DNA from: Thiocystis violacea
GTDB lineage: Bacteria > Pseudomonadota > Gammaproteobacteria > Chromatiales > Chromatiaceae
Length of the DNA: 64,000 nucleotides
Assembly (NCBI RefSeq): GCF_016583565.1
Contig: NZ_NRRF01000017.1
Span: 1 to 64,000, forward strand
Reading direction: 5' to 3'
The translations under genes and the position numbers were made by a program. Below the pieces are notes generated by a model. It made no database searches. It saw only the letters and a program-made list of their open reading frames with translations, and was not told where the DNA came from. Each line of letters starts with the position of its first letter. Positions within the stretch are counted from its first letter, which is position 1. This document shows, piece by piece, positions 27,855 through 36,634 of this stretch.

Positions 27855-28011
27855 TCCAGAGGCATCCAGGCGGTCGCTGGCTCGGCGTGGTCAGGGCGAA
27901 GCCGGCGTAGAGCCGCAGCAGAATCAGTGGGGCGCCGACACGCCAGGCCAGGCTCGGCGTCAGAGTGGTCGCGGCCCGCTGCGCTGAGGGGGCTGCGTCG
28001 GGCCGGATGAC

Positions 28012-28731
28012 TCAGTCCGCAAGCTCGGGCAGGAAGCTCAGGTCCATCACAAAGTGTTTGGGATGCTCAGGGTCGATGTGGACGTCGATGAGGTCCCGGT
28101 CGACGTAGTCGGTCGGGTCGAACCCGATCGGCTGGCTCCTGAAGACGTGGAGCTTGCCGCTCATGGGATCCTGCCAGTGGGCGACGATCTGGTAGGCGCG
28201 CCGGCGCCGCGCGCGGACGTGCCCCGACGGCTCGACACCCTTGTACAGCGCATGGACAATCCGGCCCTCGCGCATGAGCCGGGCATTGCGTTTGCGGGTG
28301 CGCCGTTCGACGACGATGGGGGCGAAGCCGATGAAGGCGAAGACGCTGCCCATTCCGGTGAGAAGGACCACCAGAAACCATTGCTGCCAGAAGTCGTCGA
28401 TGCTGGCGTTGTGAGGGGCGTCCGGCAGGTAGAGCACGGTCACCCGCTCGCCCGGCCGGTAGGCGGGCGGATTGCTGCCGACCTTGCCGACCATCTCGAT
28501 GCGCTCGCCCCGTGCGGTTTCGAACGTCACCAGGGGTCTGTAGCTGGATGAACGCTTGGTGCCAGCGCCCGAGTGGGACAGAATCAGCTCCTTGACCACG
28601 CCTTGCGTCCGAGTCGCCTTGGCCGCGAAGTCTTGTGTATGCTGGAAGGCTGAATAGGCGCCGAGCATCAGCGCGATGCCGATCAGGCCGAAGATCCCGG
28701 TGATGAGTGTCGTCGGAAAAGTGCTCTTCAT
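28012..28731 (-). CDS. DUF3592 domain membrane protein
   Basis: 239 residues from the ATG at 28731; an upstream in-frame start at 28827 would overlap the divergent GNAT gene. TM1 (about 6-27), then a beta-rich extracytoplasmic domain with TQGVVKELILS, YRPLVTFETARGE, YRPGERVTVLYLPDAPHNA, the hallmark of DUF3592, then TM2 (about 118-140) and a basic cytoplasmic tail. A second YQIVAHWQDP / IDVHIDPEHPKHFVMDL unit in the tail looks like a second copy of a similar fold. The role is unknown. Confidence 0.85.
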   Translation of the reverse strand: MKSTFPTTLITGIFGLIGIALMLGAYSAFQHTQDFAAKATRTQGVVKELILSHSGAGTKRSSSYRPLVTFETARGERIEMVGKVGSNPPAYRPGERVTVLYLPDAPHNASIDDFWQQWFLVVLLTGMGSVFAFIGFAPIVVERRTRKRNARLMREGRIVHALYKGVEPSGHVRARRRRAYQIVAHWQDPMSGKLHVFRSQPIGFDPTDYVDRDLIDVHIDPEHPKHFVMDLSFLPELAD

Positions 28732-28801
28732 CGGTGTCGGATGCCCAGGTTTGAGGTGATCGTCTGGCTGTGAGCTTGGTTTCTGGAGGGTTTTTGTCAA
28801 G

Positions 28802-29461
28802 GTGAGCGCTATTTTGGACCCACGCACTTCTGAGGATGTCGGTCGTCGCTATGACCGATCTGGCCGGGCCGGCGGTGGTCTGGATGCGCAGCAGCCGGCG
28901 GCACTCATCAGTTTCGAGACCGATCGCCTGTACCTGCGCCAATGGCTGCCCGGGGATCGTGCGCCCTTCGCGCGGCTCAATTCGGATCCCAGCGTCATGG
29001 AGTTCTTTCCCCGTTACCTCGACCGGGCGACGAGCGATGCCATGGCGGATCGCTGCGAGGCCTTGATCGCCTGCCGCGGCTGGGGCTTCTGGGCGGCCGA
29101 ACTCAAGGAGACTCGCGACTTCATTGGATTCGTCGGCCTCCACCAGCCGCGTGCCGGTCTGCCGTTCGTCCCCTGCGTCGAGATCGGCTGGCGCCTGGCA
29201 CGTCCCTATTGGGGTCGGGGGTTGGCGACCGAGGCGGCGCGCGGCGCGCTGCGCGTCGGCTTCGAGGATCTCGGGCTCGAGGAGATTCTGGCCTTCACCG
29301 CGGTTCGGAACCTGCGGTCGCGGGCGGTGATGAAGCGGCTGGGCATGCGGGAGGACGATCGCACCTTTCAGCACCCGGAACTCTCACTGGAAAGCCCGCT
29401 GCGCGAGCACTGTCTGTTTCGCCTCTCTCGGCGGCGCTGGGCGGCAGTGCTCCGGGACTGA
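28802..29461 (+). CDS. GNAT N-acetyltransferase (RimJ/RimL-like)
   Basis: 219 residues. ETDRLYLRQWLPGDRAPFARLNSDP (shown in part) opens the GNAT domain at about residue 38. EIGWRLARPYWGRGLATEAA contains the acetyl-CoA pyrophosphate-binding loop (GRGLA), and AVRNLRSRAVMKRLGM is the usual C-terminal motif. It belongs to the Acetyltransf_3 group, which modifies N-terminal amino groups or small molecules; the target is unknown. The start is a GTG at 28802 without a strong ribosome binding site, so the first 30 or so residues are uncertain. Confidence 0.85.
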   Translation: MSAILDPRTSEDVGRRYDRSGRAGGGLDAQQPAALISFETDRLYLRQWLPGDRAPFARLNSDPSVMEFFPRYLDRATSDAMADRCEALIACRGWGFWAAELKETRDFIGFVGLHQPRAGLPFVPCVEIGWRLARPYWGRGLATEAARGALRVGFEDLGLEEILAFTAVRNLRSRAVMKRLGMREDDRTFQHPELSLESPLREHCLFRLSRRRWAAVLRD

Positions 29462-29506
29462 GGCAAGGGAGCCGAGCCGTGGGGTTAGAGCATGCGCTTT
29501 CGAGTC

Positions 29507-29586
29507 CGCGTAGGACGGATGCCCGCAGGGCGATCCGTCATCACCTCCAACCAGCGAACATGGCGGAACCGCTATCGCGTTCCGCC
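29507..29586. repeat. REP-like double hairpin between convergent genes
   Basis: GACGGATGCCC (29514-29524) pairs with GGGC-G-ATCCGTC (29528-29539), and GGCGGAAC (29562-29569) pairs with GTTCCGCC (29579-29586). The first is preceded by GTAG. The layout, between convergent gene ends, is typical of dispersed extragenic palindromes and may also stop both transcripts. Confidence 0.6.
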
Positions 29587-29600
29587 TTACGGCCTCGTAC

Positions 29601-30395
29601 CTAGAGCAGGCGTGCCGCCAGGTAATGCGCGACCGCCTCCTCGGCGTTGGAGGCAATGCGTTCGACGTCGGGTAGGGCGGCCTTGAGCCAGGGGTCGGCG
29701 TTCGCCATCAGCAGGCTCCGCCCGGCGTAGCTCAGCATCTCCAGATCATTGCGGCCGTCGCCGAAGGCGATGATCTCCTCTGGCTGAATACCCAGCCGCG
29801 CGGCGATGCGGGCGAGTGCCGCCCCCTTGGAGACGCCGCGGGCCATGACCTCCAGAACGACCGGCAGCGCATAGGTCGTCGTGAGCTGCTCTGCGTGCCG
29901 CTCCAGGATTTCCGTCTCAAGGGTCCGCAGGTGGGCGACATCCTCATGGTAGTAGAAGACCTTGAGAACGGGCTCGTCGCCCATGGCCGCGAAGTCCAGG
30001 ACCCGATAGGCGAAGCCGGATGCTTGGTGATACCGCAAGAGCCGCGGCTCGGGTGTATCGACCAGCCAATCATCCGCGCGATAGACGCTGGTATGGACGC
30101 CATCGAAGAGCGGATCGCGGAGGAGGAATTGGAGGCAGCTCGGGTCGACGGGGTGAGTGTCCGTGAGTCGCCCCCGTGGGTCATGCACGGCGGCGCCGTT
30201 GCTGGAGATGAGGCCGATGCGCCCGCCCAGGAGGCGGGAAAAGCTGCGAATGTCCCTGACGTGGCGCCCCGAGGCGAGGATGACCCCGATCCCTCGCTCG
30301 ATCAGTGCGAGCAGAACCTCGCGTGTGTCGTCGCCAAGCCGATGCTCGGCGTTGAGTAGGGTGCCGTCGAGGTCGGAAACGAGGAGTTTGTACAT
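29601..30395 (-). CDS. Cof-type HAD-IIB family hydrolase
   Basis: 264 residues. Motif I DLDGTLLN (nucleophile Asp at about 8), motif II LASGR (about 40-44), the C2B cap from about 85 to 180, and motifs III/IV in SKGAALARIAARLGI and AFGDGRNDLEML. These mark the Cof/YidA class of sugar-phosphate and nucleotide phosphatases. The substrate is not identifiable. The region LVDTPEPRLLRYHQASGFAYR in the cap is variable in the family. Confidence 0.92.
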   Translation of the reverse strand: MYKLLVSDLDGTLLNAEHRLGDDTREVLLALIERGIGVILASGRHVRDIRSFSRLLGGRIGLISSNGAAVHDPRGRLTDTHPVDPSCLQFLLRDPLFDGVHTSVYRADDWLVDTPEPRLLRYHQASGFAYRVLDFAAMGDEPVLKVFYYHEDVAHLRTLETEILERHAEQLTTTYALPVVLEVMARGVSKGAALARIAARLGIQPEEIIAFGDGRNDLEMLSYAGRSLLMANADPWLKAALPDVERIASNAEEAVAHYLAARLL

Positions 30396-30561
30396 CCGTG
30401 GGCGGGTCAGTGGCGGAGGGTGAATCCTTTCCGTCCGATTCTACAAGTCGCCCTTGGGCAGCGACACTCCGACCTCCTCCCCGTCAGGGGACACCTGGAG
30501 CCGATCCGGCGAGCCGGTCAGCCGGGACGTGCCTTTGCAGGCAGCGGCACTTCTCGCGAGA

Positions 30562-31461
30562 ATGCCCGCATGCTCTCAGCCGATCTCCTCTTCGATGCGT
30601 GTCACCGCCCTCGTTTTTCTCTACCTCCTCGCCTGCTTGAGCCTTGCGGCACTCGCCTCCGTCCCCTTGATGGAGACGGGCTGGCTCGATCTGGAACCGC
30701 ATCGGGTGGTGAGCCGGCTCGCCCAGGCCTTCATGCTCATCGGTCTCTGGCCGCTGCTCCTGGCCTTGCGGGTCGCTGACCGAAGCTCGATCGGTTTCGG
30801 CTTGCCGGCTGGGACGCTCTGGCGGTGCATCGGCGGGGGCTGGGTGGCGGGTGTGATCATCCTGTCCGTCTTGCTCGCCGTTTTGCTGGCGCTGGAGATC
30901 CGCGTGCCGGATCCGACGCCACCGGCTTGGTCGAGCATTTTGGGGAAGACGCTGCAGGCACTGGTCGGCGGTCTCGTCGTGGGTCTGCTGGAAGAGACCT
31001 TTTTCCGTGGCGCGCTCTACTCGGCGATTCGCCGAGTAGAGGGGATGCGATCCGCGGTCGTGTGGAGCGCCTTGCTCTACGCGGCGGTGCATTTCATGAA
31101 GCCGGGCGCGCTGCCGGCGGGCATGGCGTTCGACTGGACCGGCGCCCTCTGGATGCTCGCCCATGCCCTGGCGGATCTCTTCCAGTGGCGTCATCTGGAT
31201 TCCTTGGTCGCGCTCGTCCTGGTGGGCGTCTTCCTGGCGCTGGTGCGCGAGCGCACCGGGCACCTCGGCTGGTGCATCGGACTGCATGCCGGGTGGGTCC
31301 TGGTGATCCAGGTCGGGCGCAAGGTCACGGACGGCAACGAGGGCTCGGCGCTGGCCTTTCTGGCGGGCGACTACGACGGCACCATCGGATGGCTCGCCGC
31401 CGCCTGGATCGGGCTGCTGGCGCTGGCCTACTGGCGGCTGTCGGGCAGGCGCTCGGGCTGA
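30562..31461 (+). CDS. CPBP family intramembrane glutamic protease
   Basis: 299 residues from the ATG at 30562; an ATG at 30595 is a second candidate and neither has a clear ribosome binding site. About eight hydrophobic segments. The catalytic signatures are LLEETFFRGALYSAI (EExxxR), LLYAAVHF (conserved His) and GWCIGLHAGWV (third His motif). CPBP proteins are type II CAAX-protease relatives; bacterial members have mostly unknown targets. Its stop overlaps the convergent antiporter gene by 34 bp. Confidence 0.87.
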   Translation: MPACSQPISSSMRVTALVFLYLLACLSLAALASVPLMETGWLDLEPHRVVSRLAQAFMLIGLWPLLLALRVADRSSIGFGLPAGTLWRCIGGGWVAGVIILSVLLAVLLALEIRVPDPTPPAWSSILGKTLQALVGGLVVGLLEETFFRGALYSAIRRVEGMRSAVVWSALLYAAVHFMKPGALPAGMAFDWTGALWMLAHALADLFQWRHLDSLVALVLVGVFLALVRERTGHLGWCIGLHAGWVLVIQVGRKVTDGNEGSALAFLAGDYDGTIGWLAAAWIGLLALAYWRLSGRRSG

Positions 31462-33281
31462 TCGGGACGCGTCTCAGGGGTCTCGCCATTGGTCTTGAGG
31501 CGCTCGAGCTTGGCGCCAAACCAGAGGACGCGATCACCAGCCTCCGCCTTGATCCCCGCGTCGGCCGCGAGCAGACGCACGCCGGCATCCTTGCTGATGA
31601 CGAGGACGGGCAGGGCGCCTTCCGGCAGCATCTCAAGGAGCTGCTCGACACCGAACTCCTTGGTGATGGAGGTCGCCTGGAAGGTCCAGCCGCGATACCA
31701 GCCGCGTTGGAGGTCTTCGTACTGCACCTCCGCGCTGAGAAAGATGCGCCCGCGCAGGCTGGCACCGGGCTTGCGGCTGGCATGCGAGGGCTCGGTCGCG
31801 AGCTGATAGACGTGCCAGCGGTCGAAGGCCGGCGTGTATTGGGCGCACACCAGGGAGTTGTAGGCATCGTTGCTGCTGAGCGCCAGCAGGCTGCCATAGT
31901 CGCTCAGCTCCAGCTCGCTCTCGGCGTGCTCGGAGAGCAGCTCGCCGAAGTACACCGGCAGGCCGGCGTGGCGGGCGCGGCGCAGGCGGTGCCAGGCGCG
32001 GTCCGTGATGAGGACGGGCACCTTGTACGCGTGCACGGCCTGAGCCAGCCCGGTGCTCCAGGGATTGGCGCCGCTGATCAGCAAGCCCTGACGCGGCGAG
32101 GCGCTGAGGTCGAGCTTGCGGGCGAGCCAGCCGAGACTGAACCCGTGAAGCAGCACCGTGGTGAGGATGAGGGCGAAGACGAGCGGTAGCAGCAGATCGC
32201 CATCCGCATAGCCGCGCGCCACGAGCCCGGGGCCGAGCACGCCGGCCACCGCGGCGGCGACGATCCCGCGCGGCGCGATCCAGCCGATGAGCACGCGCTC
32301 TTGCCAGCTCATGCCCGCGCCCATGGTCGCGAGACCGATGGTGAGCGGGCGCACCAGCACCAGCATCGCCAGGATGAGCAGCGCACTGTGCCAGTCGAGC
32401 GCGCGCAGGATGTCGGGATCCAGATCCGCCGTGAGCAGGAGGAAGAGGCCCGCGACCAGGAGCATGGCGACCGACTCCTTGAAGCGACGCACCTCCTCGA
32501 TGCTCGGCAGCCCCATGTTGCCGAGCACGACGCCGAGCGCCGTCGCCGCGACCAGTCCCGCCTCGTCCATGACCAGGTTGGCGAGCCCGAACGCGGCCAG
32601 CGCGGCGCCGAGGGCGACGGGGCCCTTGAGATACTCGGGCACCTGGCCGGCCAGGTAGGCGCGGCCCAGCAGCCAGCCGCCGAGCCCGCCGAGCAGGCCC
32701 GCGCTGACCAGGCCCAAGGCCAACTCCACCAGCGTGTGGCTGATGTCCGGGGCGCCTGGCGAGACGAAGTATTCGTAGAGCAGCACGGCGAGCAGTGCGC
32801 CCGTGGGGTCGTTGACGATGCCCTCCCATTTGAGGAAGGACGCCGGGCGGCGGCGCAGTCGCGCCTGGCGCAGCAGCGGCAGGATGACGGTCGGCCCGGT
32901 GACGACCGCGATGGCGGCGAAGATGAGCGCGACCGGCCAGGAGAGCGCGCCGATCCAGTGCGCGGCCAGGGTGCCAAGCCCCAGGCTGAACACCACGCCG
33001 AGGCTGATCAGGCGCTTGACCCCCGTCGCCGTCTGCTTGAGTTCGTGCCAGCGCAAACTCAGCCCGCCCTCGAAGAGGATGACGGCGACGCCGAGCGAGA
33101 TCAGGGACGGGTAGGCCGGGCCGAGCGCCTCGCTTGGGCGAATCAGCCCGAAGACCGGGCCGATGAGGATGCCGAAGGCGACCAGCAGGACGATGGTGGG
33201 GATCTTCAGGCGCCAGCCCAGCCACTGCGCGGCGATGCCGAGCGCGGCGATGAGGGCGAGTGTCTCGGTCAGGTGGGGCAT
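31428..33281 (-). CDS. Cation:proton antiporter (CPA1/NhaP type) with regulatory C-terminal domain
   Basis: 617 residues. The first 400 residues contain about 12 membrane helices with the antiporter core: GGLSLRW, VTGPTVILPLL (the TGP motif of NhaP) and KWEGIVNDPTGALLAV, whose ND pair is the ion site. The C-terminal 200 residues form a Rossmann-like TrkA-N-type domain (GLLISGANPWSTGLAQAV) ending with a TrkA-C-like segment (GIKAEAGDRVLWFGAKLERL). It probably exchanges Na+ or K+ for H+, gated by the cytosolic domain. This fits an organism that also runs a Na+-pumping oxaloacetate decarboxylase. Confidence 0.9.
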   Translation of the reverse strand: MPHLTETLALIAALGIAAQWLGWRLKIPTIVLLVAFGILIGPVFGLIRPSEALGPAYPSLISLGVAVILFEGGLSLRWHELKQTATGVKRLISLGVVFSLGLGTLAAHWIGALSWPVALIFAAIAVVTGPTVILPLLRQARLRRRPASFLKWEGIVNDPTGALLAVLLYEYFVSPGAPDISHTLVELALGLVSAGLLGGLGGWLLGRAYLAGQVPEYLKGPVALGAALAAFGLANLVMDEAGLVAATALGVVLGNMGLPSIEEVRRFKESVAMLLVAGLFLLLTADLDPDILRALDWHSALLILAMLVLVRPLTIGLATMGAGMSWQERVLIGWIAPRGIVAAAVAGVLGPGLVARGYADGDLLLPLVFALILTTVLLHGFSLGWLARKLDLSASPRQGLLISGANPWSTGLAQAVHAYKVPVLITDRAWHRLRRARHAGLPVYFGELLSEHAESELELSDYGSLLALSSNDAYNSLVCAQYTPAFDRWHVYQLATEPSHASRKPGASLRGRIFLSAEVQYEDLQRGWYRGWTFQATSITKEFGVEQLLEMLPEGALPVLVISKDAGVRLLAADAGIKAEAGDRVLWFGAKLERLKTNGETPETRPDQPERLPDSRQ

Positions 33282-33535
33282 GGTGCTCCGGATCTGGGCG
33301 ATGGCCGATGATGCGCGGGGGTGCGCGGGCGTGCATCTTACCCAGTGCCGCGGCGCGAAGACACCCGAGCTGTCTGCGCGGTCTCGCTGTTCGCGGATCC
33401 CGGTGCCTGCGTGAGGCCGGGCCTCGGCGCTGGCGGGGCAAGGGGCGCCCGCTCGGGGCGAGAGCGGGGTCTGTCAGGGTCTCGGATGAACGCCGCTCGG
33501 GTCTTTGTCTTGCGGTCTGTCTTGGCCGCGAGGAC

Positions 33536-34303
33536 TCAACAGAGGCGTCTGCGATCGTCGCGCTGCTGGAGCCAGCGGCGGACCTCCGCGAGGTGACGGC
33601 GACTGACGGGCAGGCGCTCTTCGCAATCCAGGAGTTCGGCCAGGATCGAGCCGTCCGGCTGCCTGTTCAGCCCGGACAGGCGCGCGCGGGCGACCAGCGC
33701 ATTGCGATGGATGCGCAGGAAGAGATCGGGGAACTCCTGCTCGAAGGAACGCAGCGAATCGTCGACCAGGAGTTCGCCGCCCAGGTGGCGGACATTCACA
33801 TACTTCTGATCCGCCTGCAGGTAGATGATGTCGGGAATCGCCACCGTGCACACCTTGCCGCGATAGCGGGCGCTGACCTTGCTGCGACGCGTGGCCTTGA
33901 GCGTGGCATCCACCGCGCCGTCATGCCTATCGTCCCCTGAAGCGCTCAGGATGCGCGCGAGACGCAGGATTTCCTGCAACCGCTCTCTGCGGATGGGTTT
34001 CAAGAGGCTGCCGGCGACCCGGCGCTCAACCATGGCCGGGCTCGACTCGCCGTTGGCGGTGAGAAAGACGACGGTCGGCGGCCGTTCGAGCGTGGCCAGC
34101 TGCCGCGCGGCTTCGGCGCCGGACATGCCCGAAATCTGGCTGTCCAGCAGCACGAGATCGATCGGCTCCGTCCGGCAGTGCTCGATGGCTTCCCAGACGT
34201 CCGACGCCTCGCCCGCGAGTTCGTGGCCGCCGTCCGTATCGGCGAGCAGCCGCCGCAGGCATTCCCGTGTCGGGAATTCGTCGTCAACAAGCAGAATCCT
34301 CAT
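33536..34303 (-). CDS. LytTR-family response regulator (AlgR-like)
   Basis: 255 residues from the ATG at 34303, with GGGG nine bases upstream. Receiver domain about 1-120: acidic pocket Asp8/Asp9 in VDDE and phospho-acceptor Asp54 in VLLDSQISGMSG. LytTR DNA-binding domain about 140-245: KVCTVAIPDIIYLQADQKYV, FLRIHRNALVAR and LPVSRRHLAEVRRWL. This is the architecture of AlgR. In Pseudomonas, algZ (sensor) and algR lie divergent from argH; here the regulator also lies divergent from argH but no sensor gene is present between them. Confidence 0.9.
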   Translation of the reverse strand: MRILLVDDEFPTRECLRRLLADTDGGHELAGEASDVWEAIEHCRTEPIDLVLLDSQISGMSGAEAARQLATLERPPTVVFLTANGESSPAMVERRVAGSLLKPIRRERLQEILRLARILSASGDDRHDGAVDATLKATRRSKVSARYRGKVCTVAIPDIIYLQADQKYVNVRHLGGELLVDDSLRSFEQEFPDLFLRIHRNALVARARLSGLNRQPDGSILAELLDCEERLPVSRRHLAEVRRWLQQRDDRRRLC

Positions 34304-34835
34304 CGTGATCCCCGCTTCCATGGATGAAGGAGCATGCACCAGAGCGGGCATGGATGGATCGGGCGTCGCCCGATGTCATGGACGTCACGTCGGCTTGGAA
34401 TGGGCATGGCGTAGAACCCCGTCTGATCCTTTTCTCTCGGTGCACGACACAGGTGAGAACGCGAGCACAGCTCCCGCGGGTCTCGGGCGCGGTCGCTGGG
34501 CGACCTGCGCCAGGCAACCGGTGCTGTCGGTCAGGCGTTGTCAACGAGTGTCACGAACTGCCATTTCTCGTTCGTATCCGCTCACCCGCATTCGCGACGT
34601 CCTCACTATAAGGTTTGCCAAAACAAGCGGATGAGATTTGCATCCCAGGTTTTGCCGATGCACTGCAAAGACCGTGCACCTCTGGTCTTTGCACCGAACG
34701 TGGCTGAGGCGCTTGGGTGGCGGCTGCGCGCCGCTTGCCGATGGCGGCGCGCCGCCCTCTGCGCGCCGCAACTCTGATCGAGACCGGTGGCCCCGCTGTG
34801 TAGAATTGCGCCTTTGACATCCGCCGGACCTTTCG
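34304..34835. other. Gene-free stretch between the LytTR gene and argH
   Basis: 532 bp. It is the shared promoter region of the two divergent genes. A TAGAAT at 34801 could be the -10 of argH, without a clear -35. No trace of a histidine-kinase gene was found here. Confidence 0.5.
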
Positions 34836-36251
34836 ATGCACGAGACCACCTCCTCCGCCAAGCCCTGGGCTGGCCGCTTCAACGCGCCGACCGACGCCTT
34901 CGTCGAGGCCTTCACCGCCTCGGTCGATTTCGACCAACGCCTCTACCGCTATGACATCCAGGGCTCGATCGCGCATGCCACCATGCTCGCCCGCCAGGGC
35001 ATCCTGACCGAGGCCGAGCGCGCTGCCATCGTGCAAGGGCTCGAGGCCGTGAGGGCGCGCATCGAGGCGGGCGAATTCGCCTGGTCGATCCCGTTGGAAG
35101 ATGTGCACATGAACCTGGAATCCGCGCTGACGGCGGATATCGGTGAGGCGGGCAAGAAGCTGCACACCGGGCGTTCGCGCAACGATCAGGTCGCCACGGA
35201 CGTGCGCCTCTGGCTGCGCGATGAGATCGACGGCATCCGTGGCGAGATCCGGCGGCTGCAGCAGGCGTTGCTCGACCTGGCCGAGCGCGAGGCCGAGACC
35301 ATCCTGCCCGGCTTCACCCATCTGCAGGTCGCCCAGCCAATCACCTTCGGGCACCACATGCTGGCCTGGCTGGAGATGCTCGAGCGCGACCGCGCGCGCC
35401 TGGCCGATTGCCGCCGACGCATGAACGTGATGCCGCTCGGCGCGGCGGCGCTGGCCGGGACCACCTATCCGATCGACCGCCACTACACCGCCGAACTTCT
35501 GGGCTTCGACCGTCCGGCCGAGAACTCGCTGGACGCCGTCTCGGACCGTGACTTCGCGATCGAATTCACCGCCGACGCGGCCATCCTCATGATGCACCTG
35601 TCGCGGTTCTCCGAAGAGCTGATCCTTTGGTCGTCGGCCCAATTCGGCTTCGTCGAGCTCTCGGACAGCTTCTGCACCGGCTCCTCCATCATGCCGCAGA
35701 AGAAGAATCCGGACGTGCCCGAGCTGGTGCGCGGCAAGAGCGGGCGCATCTTCGGCCATTTGATGGGGCTGCTGACGCTCATGAAGTCCCAGCCGTTGGC
35801 GTACAACAAGGACAACCAGGAAGACAAGGAGCCGCTCTTCGACACCGTCGACAACCTCAAGGGCTCGCTCAAGGTCTATGCGGACATGATGGGGAATGTC
35901 ACCTGCAACCACGCGCGCATGCGTGCCGCCGCCAAGCAAGGCTTCAGCACCGCCACCGATCTGGCGGATTACCTGGTGCGCAAGGGCATCCCCTTCCGCG
36001 ACGCCCATGAGGTCGTCGGCAAAGCCGTCGCCCTTGGGGTGCGTGAGGGACGTGATCTGTCGGAGCTGACGCTCGCGGAGCTGCGGTCGTTCTCCGCGGC
36101 GATCGGCGAGGACGTCTTCGCCGTGCTGACGTTGGAGGGCTCGGTCGCGGCCCGCGATCACATCGGCGGGACGGCACCGGCGCAGGTGCGTGCCGCCATC
36201 GAGCGCGCGCGCGAGCGCCTGAGCGCGGAGGCGCATGACGATGTCCGATAG
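34836..36251 (+). CDS. argH: Argininosuccinate lyase
   Basis: 471 residues, full length for the family. It splits argininosuccinate into arginine and fumarate, the last step of arginine synthesis. The superfamily signature [12 protein letters not shown] (mobile catalytic loop with the active-site Ser), the [13 protein letters not shown] block and the general-acid/base His region [16 protein letters not shown] are intact. It overlaps the MazG-like gene downstream by 17 bp, so both are probably translated from one message. Confidence 0.97.
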   Translation: MHETTSSAKPWAGRFNAPTDAFVEAFTASVDFDQRLYRYDIQGSIAHATMLARQGILTEAERAAIVQGLEAVRARIEAGEFAWSIPLEDVHMNLESALTADIGEAGKKLHTGRSRNDQVATDVRLWLRDEIDGIRGEIRRLQQALLDLAEREAETILPGFTHLQVAQPITFGHHMLAWLEMLERDRARLADCRRRMNVMPLGAAALAGTTYPIDRHYTAELLGFDRPAENSLDAVSDRDFAIEFTADAAILMMHLSRFSEELILWSSAQFGFVELSDSFCTGSSIMPQKKNPDVPELVRGKSGRIFGHLMGLLTLMKSQPLAYNKDNQEDKEPLFDTVDNLKGSLKVYADMMGNVTCNHARMRAAAKQGFSTATDLADYLVRKGIPFRDAHEVVGKAVALGVREGRDLSELTLAELRSFSAAIGEDVFAVLTLEGSVAARDHIGGTAPAQVRAAIERARERLSAEAHDDVR

Positions 36252-36597
36252 CCTCGCCCAGCTCAACGCGCGGCTGCTGCGTTTCGCGCGCGAGCGCGAC
36301 TGGGAGCAGTTCCATTCCCCCAAGAACCTCGCCATGGCCCTGGCCGGCGAGGCCGGCGAGCTGCTGGAGCACTTCCAGTGGCTGAGCGAGGCCCAAAGCG
36401 CCGCCCTCGATGATGCTAAGAAGCGCGAGGTCGCCCACGAGCTGGCGGACATCCTCAGCTACCTGCTTCGGCTCTCCGAGCGGCTCGACATCGACCTCAT
36501 CGCCGCGGCCGAGGAGAAGATCGCCATCAACGAGCAGCGCTATCCGGCCGAGAAGGTGCGCGGCGACGCGCGCCGGGCGAGTGAGTATCCGGACTGA
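36235..36597 (+). CDS. MazG-like nucleotide pyrophosphohydrolase
   Basis: 120 residues, RS21-C6/DCTPP1-type all-alpha NTP pyrophosphohydrolase. The metal-binding carboxylates are seen in [13 protein letters not shown] (about 43-55) and [16 protein letters not shown] (about 67-82), the EExxE and ExxD pattern of the family. Such enzymes clean the nucleotide pool, for example by hydrolysing dCTP derivatives. The reading frame starts inside the end of argH (36235); an ATG at 36241 is an alternative. Confidence 0.9.
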   Translation: MTMSDSLAQLNARLLRFARERDWEQFHSPKNLAMALAGEAGELLEHFQWLSEAQSAALDDAKKREVAHELADILSYLLRLSERLDIDLIAAAEEKIAINEQRYPAEKVRGDARRASEYPD

Positions 36598-36634
36598 GTC
36601 CGCGCGGCCGTCCTGGTGTCTCCCGGAAAGGATC

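Noticed and set aside
27855-28011. Possible small pseudogene after the MFS gene
   Set aside because: A short hydrophobic-looking reading exists on the minus strand but it is too short and has no recognisable family.
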